The notes under the pieces were generated by a model. That model saw only the letters and a list, made by a program, of their open reading frames with translations, made no database searches and was not told the origin of the DNA. A stretch of 56,851 nucleotides of DNA, from the NCBI GenBank assembly GCA_964533705.1, contig CAZHMN010000006.1, forward strand, positions 1 through 56,851. Reading direction: 5' to 3'. A program made the translations under genes and the position numbers. Shown piece after piece: positions 34,744 through 43,314 of this stretch (position 1 is the first letter of the stretch; each line of letters starts with the position of its first letter). This DNA comes from CAZHMN01 sp964533705. Lineage in GTDB: Bacteria; Electryoneota; B3-LCP.

Positions 34744-34776
34744 AAAAGGGCGACCCGATACCGGATCGCCCTTTTT
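34744..34776. terminator. Bidirectional terminator between convergent genes
   Basis: AAAAGGGCGA (34744-34753) pairs with TCGCCCTTTT (34766-34775). T runs follow on both strands, and the genes on both sides end within 30 bases. Confidence 0.85.
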
Positions 34777-34804
34777 GTTTGCCGCATCGCCATTGAAAGG
34801 ACGA

Positions 34805-36538
34805 CTATTTCATTAATATCATTTTACCGGACGCAGTTAGGTCACCCGCTGTCAGTCGGTAGATGTAAATACCGGAAGGCAACCCAGAACCATCGAAGGT
34901 GATCTGGTGGACGCCGGGAGGATAATATTTCCCGGTGTAGGGGCGAGGTAACCTCGCCCCTACATGCCGTCCATTAATGTCATAAACCTCCAGCTTCACA
35001 AAACCTGCAACCTGCAAGTTGAAACTGATCTCTGTCATCGGATTGAAGGGGTTAGGGAAAACCGTGAGGAGCTCGATCGTTTCCGGCCTCGCCTCGAGAG
35101 CAGCAGATTGGCTTTCGGGAATCTCTTTCCAACCATTCAAAACGGTTCGCTCAGCCCATCGGCCCGCTCCGTCCGCATCAATTCCCTTTGTAAAGCTGAA
35201 TCCACTCACCTCCCAGGAATTATACGGGGAATAGCCAACTTTTCCATCGTAGTCGTATGTTCCGTTGGGTTCCGAACCGGCGATAGTCTGGGTTAACTCT
35301 CTGAAAATGCTGCCACCGGGCGGAAGACTTAGAGAGCGTTGAATGGGATTCACGGTGCTGCTATCAGGATAGGTTATGGTGATCCAGCCGTCAAAATTGA
35401 CGCTGTTCGTTTCATTGTTTTGAATGTCCACAGTAAAGCTGAAAGAACCACCGGATGCGGGCAATTGCAGCGAACTGGTGGGCGTCAGAGTAATGCTGAC
35501 ATCGTAAGCGGGCACTTCCGCCACGGTGACCTGCATGGAATCCTGGGTTAGATTGCCACCGGCATCGTAGGCATCAACGGTGATAGTGTAGGTTCCCGCC
35601 GGATAGCCTGCAGTATGCCACTTTCCTTCACTGTCGGAGGCTTCGATGATCTCGTCGCCGTCATTGTTAGTCAGGACAAAGAAAAAATCCCGATAATCGT
35701 AATTGCCGGAACTGTTGCAGGTCGCATCGTCCTTGTAAACGGTGAGAATGGTATTCGACGGGGGCAACACGTCATCGAAGACGAAGGCCAGATGGTGCTC
35801 ATAAACGGCGGCTCCGCTTATGGTATATTCGATACGATAGGGAGCGATTTCCCACTGGTTGTTCCAGCAGAGATCCCCGATCTTGGTGATGATATCAACG
35901 TCCCCCCTCAAATTGTCAGGATCCCTGTAGCTGGAGGAGTTGTTGATGCAAAATGCCAGCAGATCCGTCCCCACTGCATTGTAGATCGTGGGGGATTGCG
36001 GATCCGTTGTAGGTTCCAGCAAATCAAGGGGATTATCAATTGATTCATACCATGACCAGGGCAAACCCCCGGTTCCCACGACCCTGTTGAAATGGACATG
36101 ATGGAAGTCATAAACCGACCAATAGGCGATGTCACCGATGTAGTCGCCTTCAATGATGCGGTCGCCCACGTTGAAGGGGTAGGTGCTGTTGGGCATGTGC
36201 CAGTAAAGCCAGCCTTCTGCACCGGCTGCATATTCGTCACCGATCATGAGACCACCGTACATGGTGCCGGGTGTCTCATGAGTCATAACGCCATCAGAAA
36301 CTGAATAAACAGGTACGCCGCCTGTGGGTTTGATTACGTCTATGCCGTCGTGGTAGTAGTTGTAACCGTAATCCTGGAGTTCGCAGTAGTTGTTGCTCAG
36401 GGAATGAGGCTCACCGGTGGGTTGGAACATCCAGGGGACGGCGCCAGCTACTGAAATGATGGCCAGCGAGATCGCTATAGCCACCACGAACGCACCGGTT
36501 TTCGAGGCGTGGAAGCCTGCTCTGCTGCTGCTATTCAT
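34805..36538 (-). CDS. Secreted M23-family metallopeptidase with sorting domain
   Basis: About 577 residues from the ATG at 36538, which overlaps the previous stop as ATGA and follows AAAGGAGGTG. After a signal peptide, the M23 (LytM-like) domain has the zinc ligands H63 and D67 (HDGIDV) and H149 in HHVHF (147-149), plus YWHMP. It may cleave peptidoglycan crosslinks or another glycine-containing peptide. Two Ig-like regions follow (about 255-345 and 350-450). The sorting tail contains FPNPFNPMTEISF and ends KMILMK, but it carries an extra Val-Gly-Ala-Arg-Leu-Pro-Arg-Pro-Tyr insertion encoded by a perfect palindrome. The domain order matches other secreted proteins in this island. Confidence 0.82.
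   Translation of the reverse strand: MNSSSRAGFHASKTGAFVVAIAISLAIISVAGAVPWMFQPTGEPHSLSNNYCELQDYGYNYYHDGIDVIKPTGGVPVYSVSDGVMTHETPGTMYGGLMIGDEYAAGAEGWLYWHMPNSTYPFNVGDRIIEGDYIGDIAYWSVYDFHHVHFNRVVGTGGLPWSWYESIDNPLDLLEPTTDPQSPTIYNAVGTDLLAFCINNSSSYRDPDNLRGDVDIITKIGDLCWNNQWEIAPYRIEYTISGAAVYEHHLAFVFDDVLPPSNTILTVYKDDATCNSSGNYDYRDFFFVLTNNDGDEIIEASDSEGKWHTAGYPAGTYTITVDAYDAGGNLTQDSMQVTVAEVPAYDVSITLTPTSSLQLPASGGSFSFTVDIQNNETNSVNFDGWITITYPDSSTVNPIQRSLSLPPGGSIFRELTQTIAGSEPNGTYDYDGKVGYSPYNSWEVSGFSFTKGIDADGAGRWAERTVLNGWKEIPESQSAALEARPETIELLTVFPNPFNPMTEISFNLQVAGFVKLEVYDINGRHVGARLPRPYTGKYYPPGVHQITFDGSGLPSGIYIYRLTAGDLTASGKMILMK
34937..34963. repeat. 27-base palindrome inserted in frame in a sorting domain
   Basis: Thirteen bases GTAGGGGCGAGGT, one central base and the complementary thirteen bases. 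It fills exactly nine codons (V-G-A-R-L-P-R-P-Y) of the M23 gene, in register. Elements beginning GTAGGGGCGA and ending TCGCCCCTAC are known as dispersed small palindromes in several bacterial groups. Confidence 0.8.
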
Positions 36539-37674
36539 CGCACACCTCCTTTGGCGCAAAGATCTGCAACGGTTGCCTTGATTACCTCATCGCGTGTCAG
36601 CACCAACAACTGTCTCCCATCCGCCGAGAATTTCACCCGGGGCGTTGTGGTGTTCCAGCGTGAATAAGACACTGACTTCTGGTAAACGATTCTCCCGTCT
36701 ATTCTGCATAAAATGACTTTTCCATCGGGATGCCGTTCCGGCCCCTTTACCTGCGAACCCAGATCGCGCTCGATGCCCAACGCGATCAGCTCGCCGCCGC
36801 GCGTAACGTCAACGCTGGTGTAGGAAAACTGCCCTGCAGGATCGAGCTGGCGTTGCAGGATGACATTTTTACCCGGATTCTTCAAAAGGAAGAAGGCGTG
36901 ATCCGTAATAGCGGCTATTACGGAATTATCAGTCGAAAATCGCACCCCCCGGATAATCTCGCCGCCCAGCTGACCTGTATAGGTGGCTTTCCCCTCGCGG
37001 TAGATGGTCAGATCGGGCCCGTACAGAATGGCGACCCAACGGCCGTCGTCGGAGAAGAACATACGATAAGCCGGACCCAACTCGGCCATTTCTTCACCGT
37101 TAGCCTCGAACAGGATCGCGCCGCGCCGACCGCTGTTAACCAGGATGCGATCACCGGAAGGGCTGGCTTTGACCTCGCCCAAAGCCGGAATCGAAAGCCG
37201 TCTTAGGAGTGCGCCATTCCCGCTGAAGAAATACAGATCGTTTACGAGAACGTTGATGTTACGGTATATCCCCACTGCACCACCGCTTTCCAGGGAAACG
37301 ACGTCGTTAAGAGGCTGATGGGAAACCGACCACAGTTCCCGGCCATCGAACCCGTAAAGTGTCAACCGGGCAGCGCTCATGACTTCCCCCTGCCCTTCGT
37401 AGAGGACAGAGGCGTACTTCCCACCTCCTGCCGAAATGAATACTCTCTTATTTAACTCCAACTCCTCGATAATATCGGCTTTTTCGCCGGGGTAGGATCG
37501 TTGAAAGCGCAACTGTCCCAGCACGCAGATCTCGCCCTCGGGCCCCATGACGGCGCATTCGATATCACCCGGTGATTTCGCCACGATTTCCCATGGTTCA
37601 GCAGCATGAAGAGAAATCGCTGCCATGAGCAAGAGCGAAGTCATCGTCACTAAGACGTTGATTGTTCTTCTCAT
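36535..37674 (-). CDS. Exported beta-propeller-like protein
   Basis: About 379 residues from the ATG at 37674 (the frame opens two codons earlier at a GTG). A signal peptide is followed by repeated strands like those of WD40 or PQQ propellers: LTLYGFDGRELWSVSHQP, LYFFSGNGALLRRLSIP, EVKASPSGDRILVNSG, YRMFFSDDGRWVAILYG and RVKFSADGRQLLVLTRDE. There are no catalytic motifs and no sorting tail. It lies directly before the M23 gene with a 4-base ATGA overlap, so the two are coupled. Role unknown; it may be periplasmic. Confidence 0.75.
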   Translation of the reverse strand: MRRTINVLVTMTSLLLMAAISLHAAEPWEIVAKSPGDIECAVMGPEGEICVLGQLRFQRSYPGEKADIIEELELNKRVFISAGGGKYASVLYEGQGEVMSAARLTLYGFDGRELWSVSHQPLNDVVSLESGGAVGIYRNINVLVNDLYFFSGNGALLRRLSIPALGEVKASPSGDRILVNSGRRGAILFEANGEEMAELGPAYRMFFSDDGRWVAILYGPDLTIYREGKATYTGQLGGEIIRGVRFSTDNSVIAAITDHAFFLLKNPGKNVILQRQLDPAGQFSYTSVDVTRGGELIALGIERDLGSQVKGPERHPDGKVILCRIDGRIVYQKSVSYSRWNTTTPRVKFSADGRQLLVLTRDEVIKATVADLCAKGGVR

Positions 37675-37734
37675 CAGCACCTCGCAAGCAAGTGAACAGA
37701 TTCCATATTACGTCCATTATTTGTTATATATTAA

Positions 37735-37884
37735 GACTGTCTAAAAAGTCGCTATAGCGTCATTCCTGCGAAAGGGCGTAAGCCCCCTTAAGTGGCAGGA
37801 ATCCATTTAACATATTGATATTTATGGACTCCCGCTTTCGCGGGAGTGACAAAACTGTTGGACATATGCCATTAAGCGACAGTC
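37735..37884. repeat. Nested inverted-repeat element, MITE/REP-like
   Basis: The outer ends are GACTGTC (37735-37741) and GACAGTC (37878-37884). Inside are two related hairpins in opposite orientation. The left has CATTCCTGC with GCAGGAAT (37761-37802). The right is ACTCCCGC, TTTC, GCGGGAGT (37828-37847). The pattern GTCATTCCTGCG / CGGGAGTGAC is common in dispersed repeats of many bacteria. It fills most of the 288-base gap between engB and the propeller gene, and there is no open frame of note. Confidence 0.65.
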
Positions 37885-37962
37885 TCATATTAAGTTACGA
37901 AGAAAATAGGGTAATGTCAATATCTAATCGAAATTCGGGTATTTTTTGGGCTTGCCTGAATT

Positions 37963-38562
37963 TTATTCATTATCCGTCTGCGCCCATGTTTCGATGATTT
38001 TCCAGAGCTGCCGTCTGCCTTCCTTGGTCGTCGCCGAAAAGGGCACAATTTCTCCGGCGTTGGAAAAACTGAGCTCGCCCTCCAGGCGCGCCAGCGTTTC
38101 AGCTCGTTTTTTCCTGGAGATCTTATCGGCTTTGTTTAATACATAAACGGTAGGAATCTGACTCTCAGCCAGCCACAAAGCCATATCGTAATCAATCGGC
38201 GTGGGCGCGTGGCGAATGTCCATGATTAAGACCACGCCCAAAAGCATCTCCGCCTTGCGGAGATAACGCTCCATTTCCTTTATCCAACGGCTGCGCACGG
38301 CTTGAGAAACTTTAGCATACCCGTACCCGGGCGGATCCACAAAGAGCAAGCGTTCCTCGACTTCGTAGAAAAAGAACAGCCGGGTTTTACCCGGCGTGGT
38401 ACTGGTCCTAGCTAATTTCTTCTGGTTGACGAGACAGTTGATCAGAGAAGATTTCCCCACATTGGAACGCCCCAGAAAGATGACTTCGGGCAGCGGTCTG
38501 CGCCGCTGTACCCTGGGATTCATCGAAGATCCTACAAAGCGTGCCTCAACCGTAAATTTCAT
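37963..38562 (-). CDS. engB: Ribosome biogenesis GTPase EngB (YihA/YsxC)
   Basis: A 199-residue GTPase that helps assemble the large ribosomal subunit. G motifs are GRSNVGKSS (G1), TTPGKTR (G2 region), DPPGYG (G3) and LNKADK (G4). The start is the ATG at 38562, which overlaps the lon stop as ATGA and is preceded by AAGGGAG. The frame opens eight codons earlier. The length is typical. Coupling to lon suggests shared transcription. Confidence 0.96.
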   Translation of the reverse strand: MKFTVEARFVGSSMNPRVQRRRPLPEVIFLGRSNVGKSSLINCLVNQKKLARTSTTPGKTRLFFFYEVEERLLFVDPPGYGYAKVSQAVRSRWIKEMERYLRKAEMLLGVVLIMDIRHAPTPIDYDMALWLAESQIPTVYVLNKADKISRKKRAETLARLEGELSFSNAGEIVPFSATTKEGRRQLWKIIETWAQTDNE

Positions 38563-41080
38563 TCTCCCTTGTTCAAGATAGCCCATACCTGGTCGAGGTT
38601 CTCGACGGGGGTGATGTCGAGACCTCTTTTTATTTCAGCGGAAATCTCCGAAAGTTGCGGCAGGTTTTCCTGAGGAATCAGTACTTTTTTTATCTTAAAG
38701 CGCTTTGCCGCGATCAGTTTTTCCGGTAAACCGCCGATCGGCAATACTTCACCGTGAAGGGTAATCTCACCTGTCATGGCGATTTGCTGGGGCAAAGGTT
38801 TACCCGATGCCGCTGAATACAAGGCCGCGGCGATGGTTATTCCCGCGGAGGGCCCATCTTTGGGCACCGCGCCCTCCGGGATATGCAGATGAACTTCACG
38901 ACCCCGAAATACGTCCGCTCCCAGACCAAGCTTTGCCGCTCGATCCTTAAGGTAGGAGAGCGCCGCTCTGGCGGACTCTTTCATCACGTCGCCGAGCTGT
39001 CCGGTTAGAACCAAGCGATCCTTGCCCTGCAGAAGCGTGACGTCAACCGATAGAATATCGCCACCGGCAGAAGTCCAGGCCAGGCCGGTGGCGCGGCCCA
39101 CTACCTGATCCTGCAGTTTCCGCCGCTCCGGATAGGGCGGCACGCCCAGGTAAGTGCGAAGGTTGGAGGCTTTCAATCGTACCGGCAGGCTAACCTTCTT
39201 CTCCACGATTTTTCTGGCCACCTTGCGGCAAATCCGGGCGATATGTCTTTCGAGTTCGCGCACGCCGGCTTCCCGCGTATAAACGTCAATGATACGAAGC
39301 AAAGCCTCTTTGGTCAGGGTAAGCTGCTCCGGAGACAGACCGTTCGCTTTCAACTGCTTAGGCAGTAAGAATTTTTTGGCGATGTGGAGTTTTTCATTGC
39401 GCAGATACCCCGGCAGTCGGATGATCTCCATTCGATCCAATAACGCGTGCGGGATGCCGTCTTCGTGATTCGCCGTCGTGATGAAGAGAACCTCGGACAG
39501 GTCGAAGTCCACGTCCAGATAATGATCCAGGAAGGCGACGTTCTGCTCGGGGTCCAAAGCTTCCAGAAGTGCGGCGGCAGGGTCACCCCGAAAATCCGAA
39601 CTCATCTTGTCCACTTCATCGAGGAGAAAGACGGGATTCTTCGTTCCAGCCTTTTTGACCGATTGGATGATGCGACCCGGAAGCGACCCGATGTAGGTGC
39701 GCCGATGCCCACGAATTTCAGATTCATCGCGCACTCCGCCCAGAGAGACCCTCACGAACTTCCGAGTCATAGCCCGTGCGATGGATTTTCCCAGGCTGGT
39801 CTTCCCCACTCCGGGAGGGCCGACAAAGCATAGAATGGGGCCTTTCATGCGCTTGACCAATTGGAGGACGGAGAGGTGCTCCAGGATGCGTTCTTTGGGC
39901 TTTTCCAATGCGTAATGGTCTTCATCCAGAATAACGCGGGCGCGTTCTACGTCCAGGTTATCTTTGGTGCGTTTCGACCACGGCAGGGTGCAAAGCCAGT
40001 CCAGGTAAGTGCGAACGACGGTAGCTTCCGGCGATAGATCTGCCATTCCCGCCAAACGTTCCAATTCCTCGAAGGCCTTTTCCCGCGCTTCCTTGGGCAT
40101 TCGGGCTTTGCGAATTCTGTCACGGTATTCGAGAACGACATCATCCTCATCTTCGTCGGATTCGTCGCCCAACTCCCGGCGGATCAATTTCATCTGTTCC
40201 TGCAGGTAGTAAACCTTCTGAGATTTGGCCATCTTCTCCCTGGTCATGGAATCGATGGCCCTTTCCAACTTCAGAATCTCGATCTCTTCCTTGAGAAGGC
40301 GGGTGGTGAACAATAACTGATCGTATAAATCTTTGCTTTCCAGGATGTTCTGTTTCTTGTGATAATCACACTCCAGGTAAGCGGCGATATAGTCCGCAAT
40401 TTGCTGCGGGTGCTGGAGTTGTTCCAGAGAGAGGAGCAGCTCATCGGGCAAGTTCTGATTCAAAGAGACATACTGGCGAAAAATTGACACTGCACGCCGT
40501 AAGACAGCTTTGTCTCGCTGTTCGTCGGACGCTTCCGGGATGCTCGGTTGTATTGCTGCGACCAGGAATTCCTTTCTGGCCGTCAGTCGCTTAGCTTTTG
40601 CCCGGATAACAGCTTCTATTAAAATTTTTGTCATGCCCGTGGGCAATCGCAATAACTGCGTGATCCTCCCCACAACGCCGACTCGATATAAATTGTCCGG
40701 GGCAACTTCTTCCCGCGATGCATCCTTCTGAGCCAACAATAATATCAGCTTGTCACCTTNNNNNNNNNNNNNNNNNNNNNNNNNNNNNNNNNNNNNNNNN
40801 NNNNNNNNNNNNNNNNNNNNNNNNNNNNNNNNNNNNNNNNNNNNNNNNNNNNNNNNNNNACTTCTTCCCGCGATGCATCCTTCTGAGCCAACAATAATAT
40901 CAGCTTGTCACCTTCCAAAACCTCTTCGATTACCTTCAAGCTGGAGGCCCTTCCAACCAGAAGGGGGTAGACAGTACCCGGGAAAAGAACGACATCGCGA
41001 AGTGGCATAACGGGCAATTTATCTGGAATAACCGCTTTGGCGCCCCTGTTTCTATTTTCAAGCTTCTGTTTTTGTGCCAT
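38559..41080 (-). CDS. lon: ATP-dependent protease Lon (interrupted by a scaffold gap)
   Basis: A cytosolic AAA+ protease. The N-terminal substrate-binding domain starts MAQKQKLENR and includes LPVMPLRDVVLFPG. The 100-base N run at 40760-40859 falls at residue 73, but the 55 bases on both sides of it are the same, so removing the gap and one copy gives a single frame (DKLILLLAQKDASREEVAPDN) of 788 residues, a normal Lon length. In that numbering the Walker A GPPGVGKT is about 369-376 and the catalytic dyad is S693 (KDGPSAG) and K736 (GLPEKLIAAK), the usual 43 residues apart. The gene is coupled to engB. Confidence 0.95.
40705..40914. other. Scaffold gap of 100 N flanked by a 55-base exact duplication
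   Basis: 40705-40759 equals 40860-40914 base for base. The N run lies between. This is what results when two contigs sharing a 55-base end overlap are joined by a scaffolder with a fixed-size gap. No sequence appears to be missing. Confidence 0.92.
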
Positions 41081-41210
41081 GGTATAGTATTGATAAACAT
41101 TTAATTTCGATGTGATTATAAATTACCAAATTTTTTACGAACCTGCAAGGATTTTCGGACCTTTCCACTTGTATAGTGTTTTCATCAAGGCGAGAAGAAG
41201 TCGAAAACCC

Positions 41211-41239
41211 TTGTATTTATTGGCAAAATTTGTTAGATT
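41211..41239 (+). promoter_or_regulatory. Possible sigma-70-type promoter
   Basis: TTGTAT, 17 bases, TAGATT, 70 bases before the ATG of the HAD-like gene. Confidence 0.4.
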
Positions 41240-41308
41240 TCAACAATGACCAGCTGTCTGGAAGAAAGGCATTAATGGCATTTTACCTATTATAATAATC
41301 GAATCGTC

Positions 41309-42166
41309 ATGAGTGCACCACGGACACAATACCTCGTCTTCACCGGACTTGACGGATTTGTACTGGACCCCGAAAAGCCACGTTTACAGGACGTGCAGCC
41401 CGCCTTAAATCTGCTTCACACCCTAAAAATCCCGCTCATCATCACCACGGATAGAACCCCGGAAGAGGTGTTCCCGTTGCTCGATTCTATCGGACAGAGT
41501 AATCCTTTCATCGCTGAGAGTGGAGCGGTTATATTTATCCCGGAAAATGCCTTGAAGGTTCAATATACCTTTCAAAAAACGGTACGCGGATATCGGGTCA
41601 TCCAATTCGGAATTGAACGGGACGTCCTGCTACAAAAAGTTGCAGAAATCCGAGAGAAAACCGGAATAGGTATAACAGCCCTAACTGAAGTACACCCCGA
41701 TAAGTCACGCCGGGAAAAAGACGCTGCAACTCGTAAGAGCCTTACGGTTTCCCGGATGCAGTCAGCCCGCCACCGAGAATACAGCGCGCCCGTCATTTTG
41801 GAAGGAGACGCAAAAACCAGCGAGGCACTCAGCGAGGCACTTGAAAATATGAACATGCGCCTCAACCAGCGAGAAGATTATTTCATCGTTACCGGAGATT
41901 ATGATAAAGGCACTGCGGTTCGATTCCTGGTACAACTTTACCGCGAAGAGTTCCCTGACAAAGAAATAAAAACGATCGGTCTCGGTGAAAATTACCTGGA
42001 CACTCCTATGTTGCACGCCGTGGATCAGCCTGTACTGATTCGCAACTTGAACGGAAAGTTCGACAGCCAGGTCGGCAGGCGGGGACTGAAATTCACTTGC
42101 AATCCAGGACCTGTGGGATGGAATGATGCCGTAATATCGCTACTGTCAGAGGGCGATGAAACCTGA
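41309..42166 (+). CDS. HAD-IIB protein related to mannosyl-3-phosphoglycerate phosphatase, with altered active site
   Basis: A 285-residue protein of the HAD superfamily, MpgP/YedP branch, as shown by LVFTGLDGFVLD at the start, ITTDRT, AESGAVIFIP, SARHREYSAPVILEG and DYDKGTAVRFLV. The usual motif I is FTDLDGT. Here the nucleophilic Asp is Gly 13 and the Thr is Phe, although the second Asp (D15) remains. Motif IV, normally GDSxNDxPM, reads GENYLDTPM. With no nucleophile it is unlikely to be an active phosphatase and may bind a sugar phosphate or a partner. The following gene starts 88 bases later. Confidence 0.75.
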   Translation: MSAPRTQYLVFTGLDGFVLDPEKPRLQDVQPALNLLHTLKIPLIITTDRTPEEVFPLLDSIGQSNPFIAESGAVIFIPENALKVQYTFQKTVRGYRVIQFGIERDVLLQKVAEIREKTGIGITALTEVHPDKSRREKDAATRKSLTVSRMQSARHREYSAPVILEGDAKTSEALSEALENMNMRLNQREDYFIVTGDYDKGTAVRFLVQLYREEFPDKEIKTIGLGENYLDTPMLHAVDQPVLIRNLNGKFDSQVGRRGLKFTCNPGPVGWNDAVISLLSEGDET

Positions 42167-42253
42167 AGGCCAATTTGCTGGTATGAGCATGAAACGGTCT
42201 GTCCAACCAATGTTGAAGTATAGGCGTCCACCTCACTTAGAGTCATCATAAAA

Positions 42254-43138
42254 ATGAACTGCAAAATTCTCACAATAGGCGCTTTTCTTACGCTGGCACA
42301 CTTAAACTGCGAAGCTCGGATAGCAAATCCGTATCCCGTGGCAATTCTCCGTCAAGGGGACGTATTCCTCATCCCTGGTCAGGGAAAAATGGAAAGACTG
42401 ACGCGGCTGGGGGACGTCAAGGAGATCTGCTGGCTGGATCAGGAGACCATCTGTTTTTCCCGCCAGATGGAGACCGGGTTACCCGAACGAAAGGATTGGG
42501 TCGGCTTCAATAAGATCTGGGATTTATTTACCGTTAAAAAAGAAGGTGGGCCGGTGAGCCAGTTCACCGCGCACCACTATGCCCGAGGTCCGGCGCCATC
42601 GCCGATGTTCGGGCGGGCGCTCTTCTGGCGTGATGCCTCCACGACCGGAACCGTTTACGAGATATGGGAGACGATACATCCCAAGCGACGCGACCGCCCA
42701 CTCGGCATCCGAGGCATCACCCCGGATTCCAGCCCGGATCGCAAGTGGATGGCGGCATCTCTAGGGCACGATGAACCTGCAGGGGTGGGGCTGTACCGTT
42801 ACCCGACCAACGATGCCTACCGCAAGCTGAGAGGGCCCTATCATAGACCGCGATTTTCACCGGACAACCGCATGTTGACCTATCTGAACTACGAATCGGG
42901 TAAAAGCGAAATCTGGGGGTATGATATTCCGGACGGTGAACCCCGCCGTTTGCTGGAAACGCCGAAAGGTATGAAGACCATCATAGATTTCGGCTGGGTC
43001 GAAGACGGATCCGGATATATTATCATCCTGGAAGACATGCAATCTAAGAAGGACGCATATTTCTGGGAAATTGACAAGAAAAGTCTGATGAAACTGACGG
43101 AAACGGGAGACATTGAAGCGGCGACCTCCTGGCATTAG
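42254..43138 (+). CDS. Exported TolB-like propeller protein
   Basis: A 294-residue protein with a signal peptide (about 1-21). Its repeated segments resemble TolB or PD40 blades: YPVAILRQGDVFLIPGQG, GPYHRPRFSPDNRMLTYLNYESGKSEIWGYDIPDG (shown in parts: RFSPDNRMLTYLNYE, GKSEIWGYDIPDG), and FGWVEDGSGYIIILED. There is no Tol-Pal partner nearby, so it is not necessarily TolB. Function unknown. Confidence 0.68.
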   Translation: MNCKILTIGAFLTLAHLNCEARIANPYPVAILRQGDVFLIPGQGKMERLTRLGDVKEICWLDQETICFSRQMETGLPERKDWVGFNKIWDLFTVKKEGGPVSQFTAHHYARGPAPSPMFGRALFWRDASTTGTVYEIWETIHPKRRDRPLGIRGITPDSSPDRKWMAASLGHDEPAGVGLYRYPTNDAYRKLRGPYHRPRFSPDNRMLTYLNYESGKSEIWGYDIPDGEPRRLLETPKGMKTIIDFGWVEDGSGYIIILEDMQSKKDAYFWEIDKKSLMKLTETGDIEAATSWH

Positions 43139-43190
43139 GAAATCGCCCTTTTTAGAGAGGAAAGACTATCTTTTTTGAGCCGACATAATT

Positions 43191-43228
43191 AACGCCGGAA
43201 CGCAAGGGAAATTGCCTCCGGCGTTTTC
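43191..43228 (+). terminator. Rho-independent terminator
   Basis: AACGCCGGA (43191-43199) pairs with TCCGGCGTT (43217-43225), followed by TTCTT. It lies between convergent genes. Confidence 0.75.
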
Positions 43229-43314
43229 TTATGGCAGGTAAACTTAAGCCGCCACATGATCACGGGCAAGATGGCACCAAGGTGGGAAAGTCTGCACCGG
43301 CTTTCATGGTAAGC

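Noticed and set aside
40760..40859. Missing domain or inserted element in lon
   Set aside because: The identical 55-base flanks and the perfect in-frame join show that the N run holds no lost sequence.
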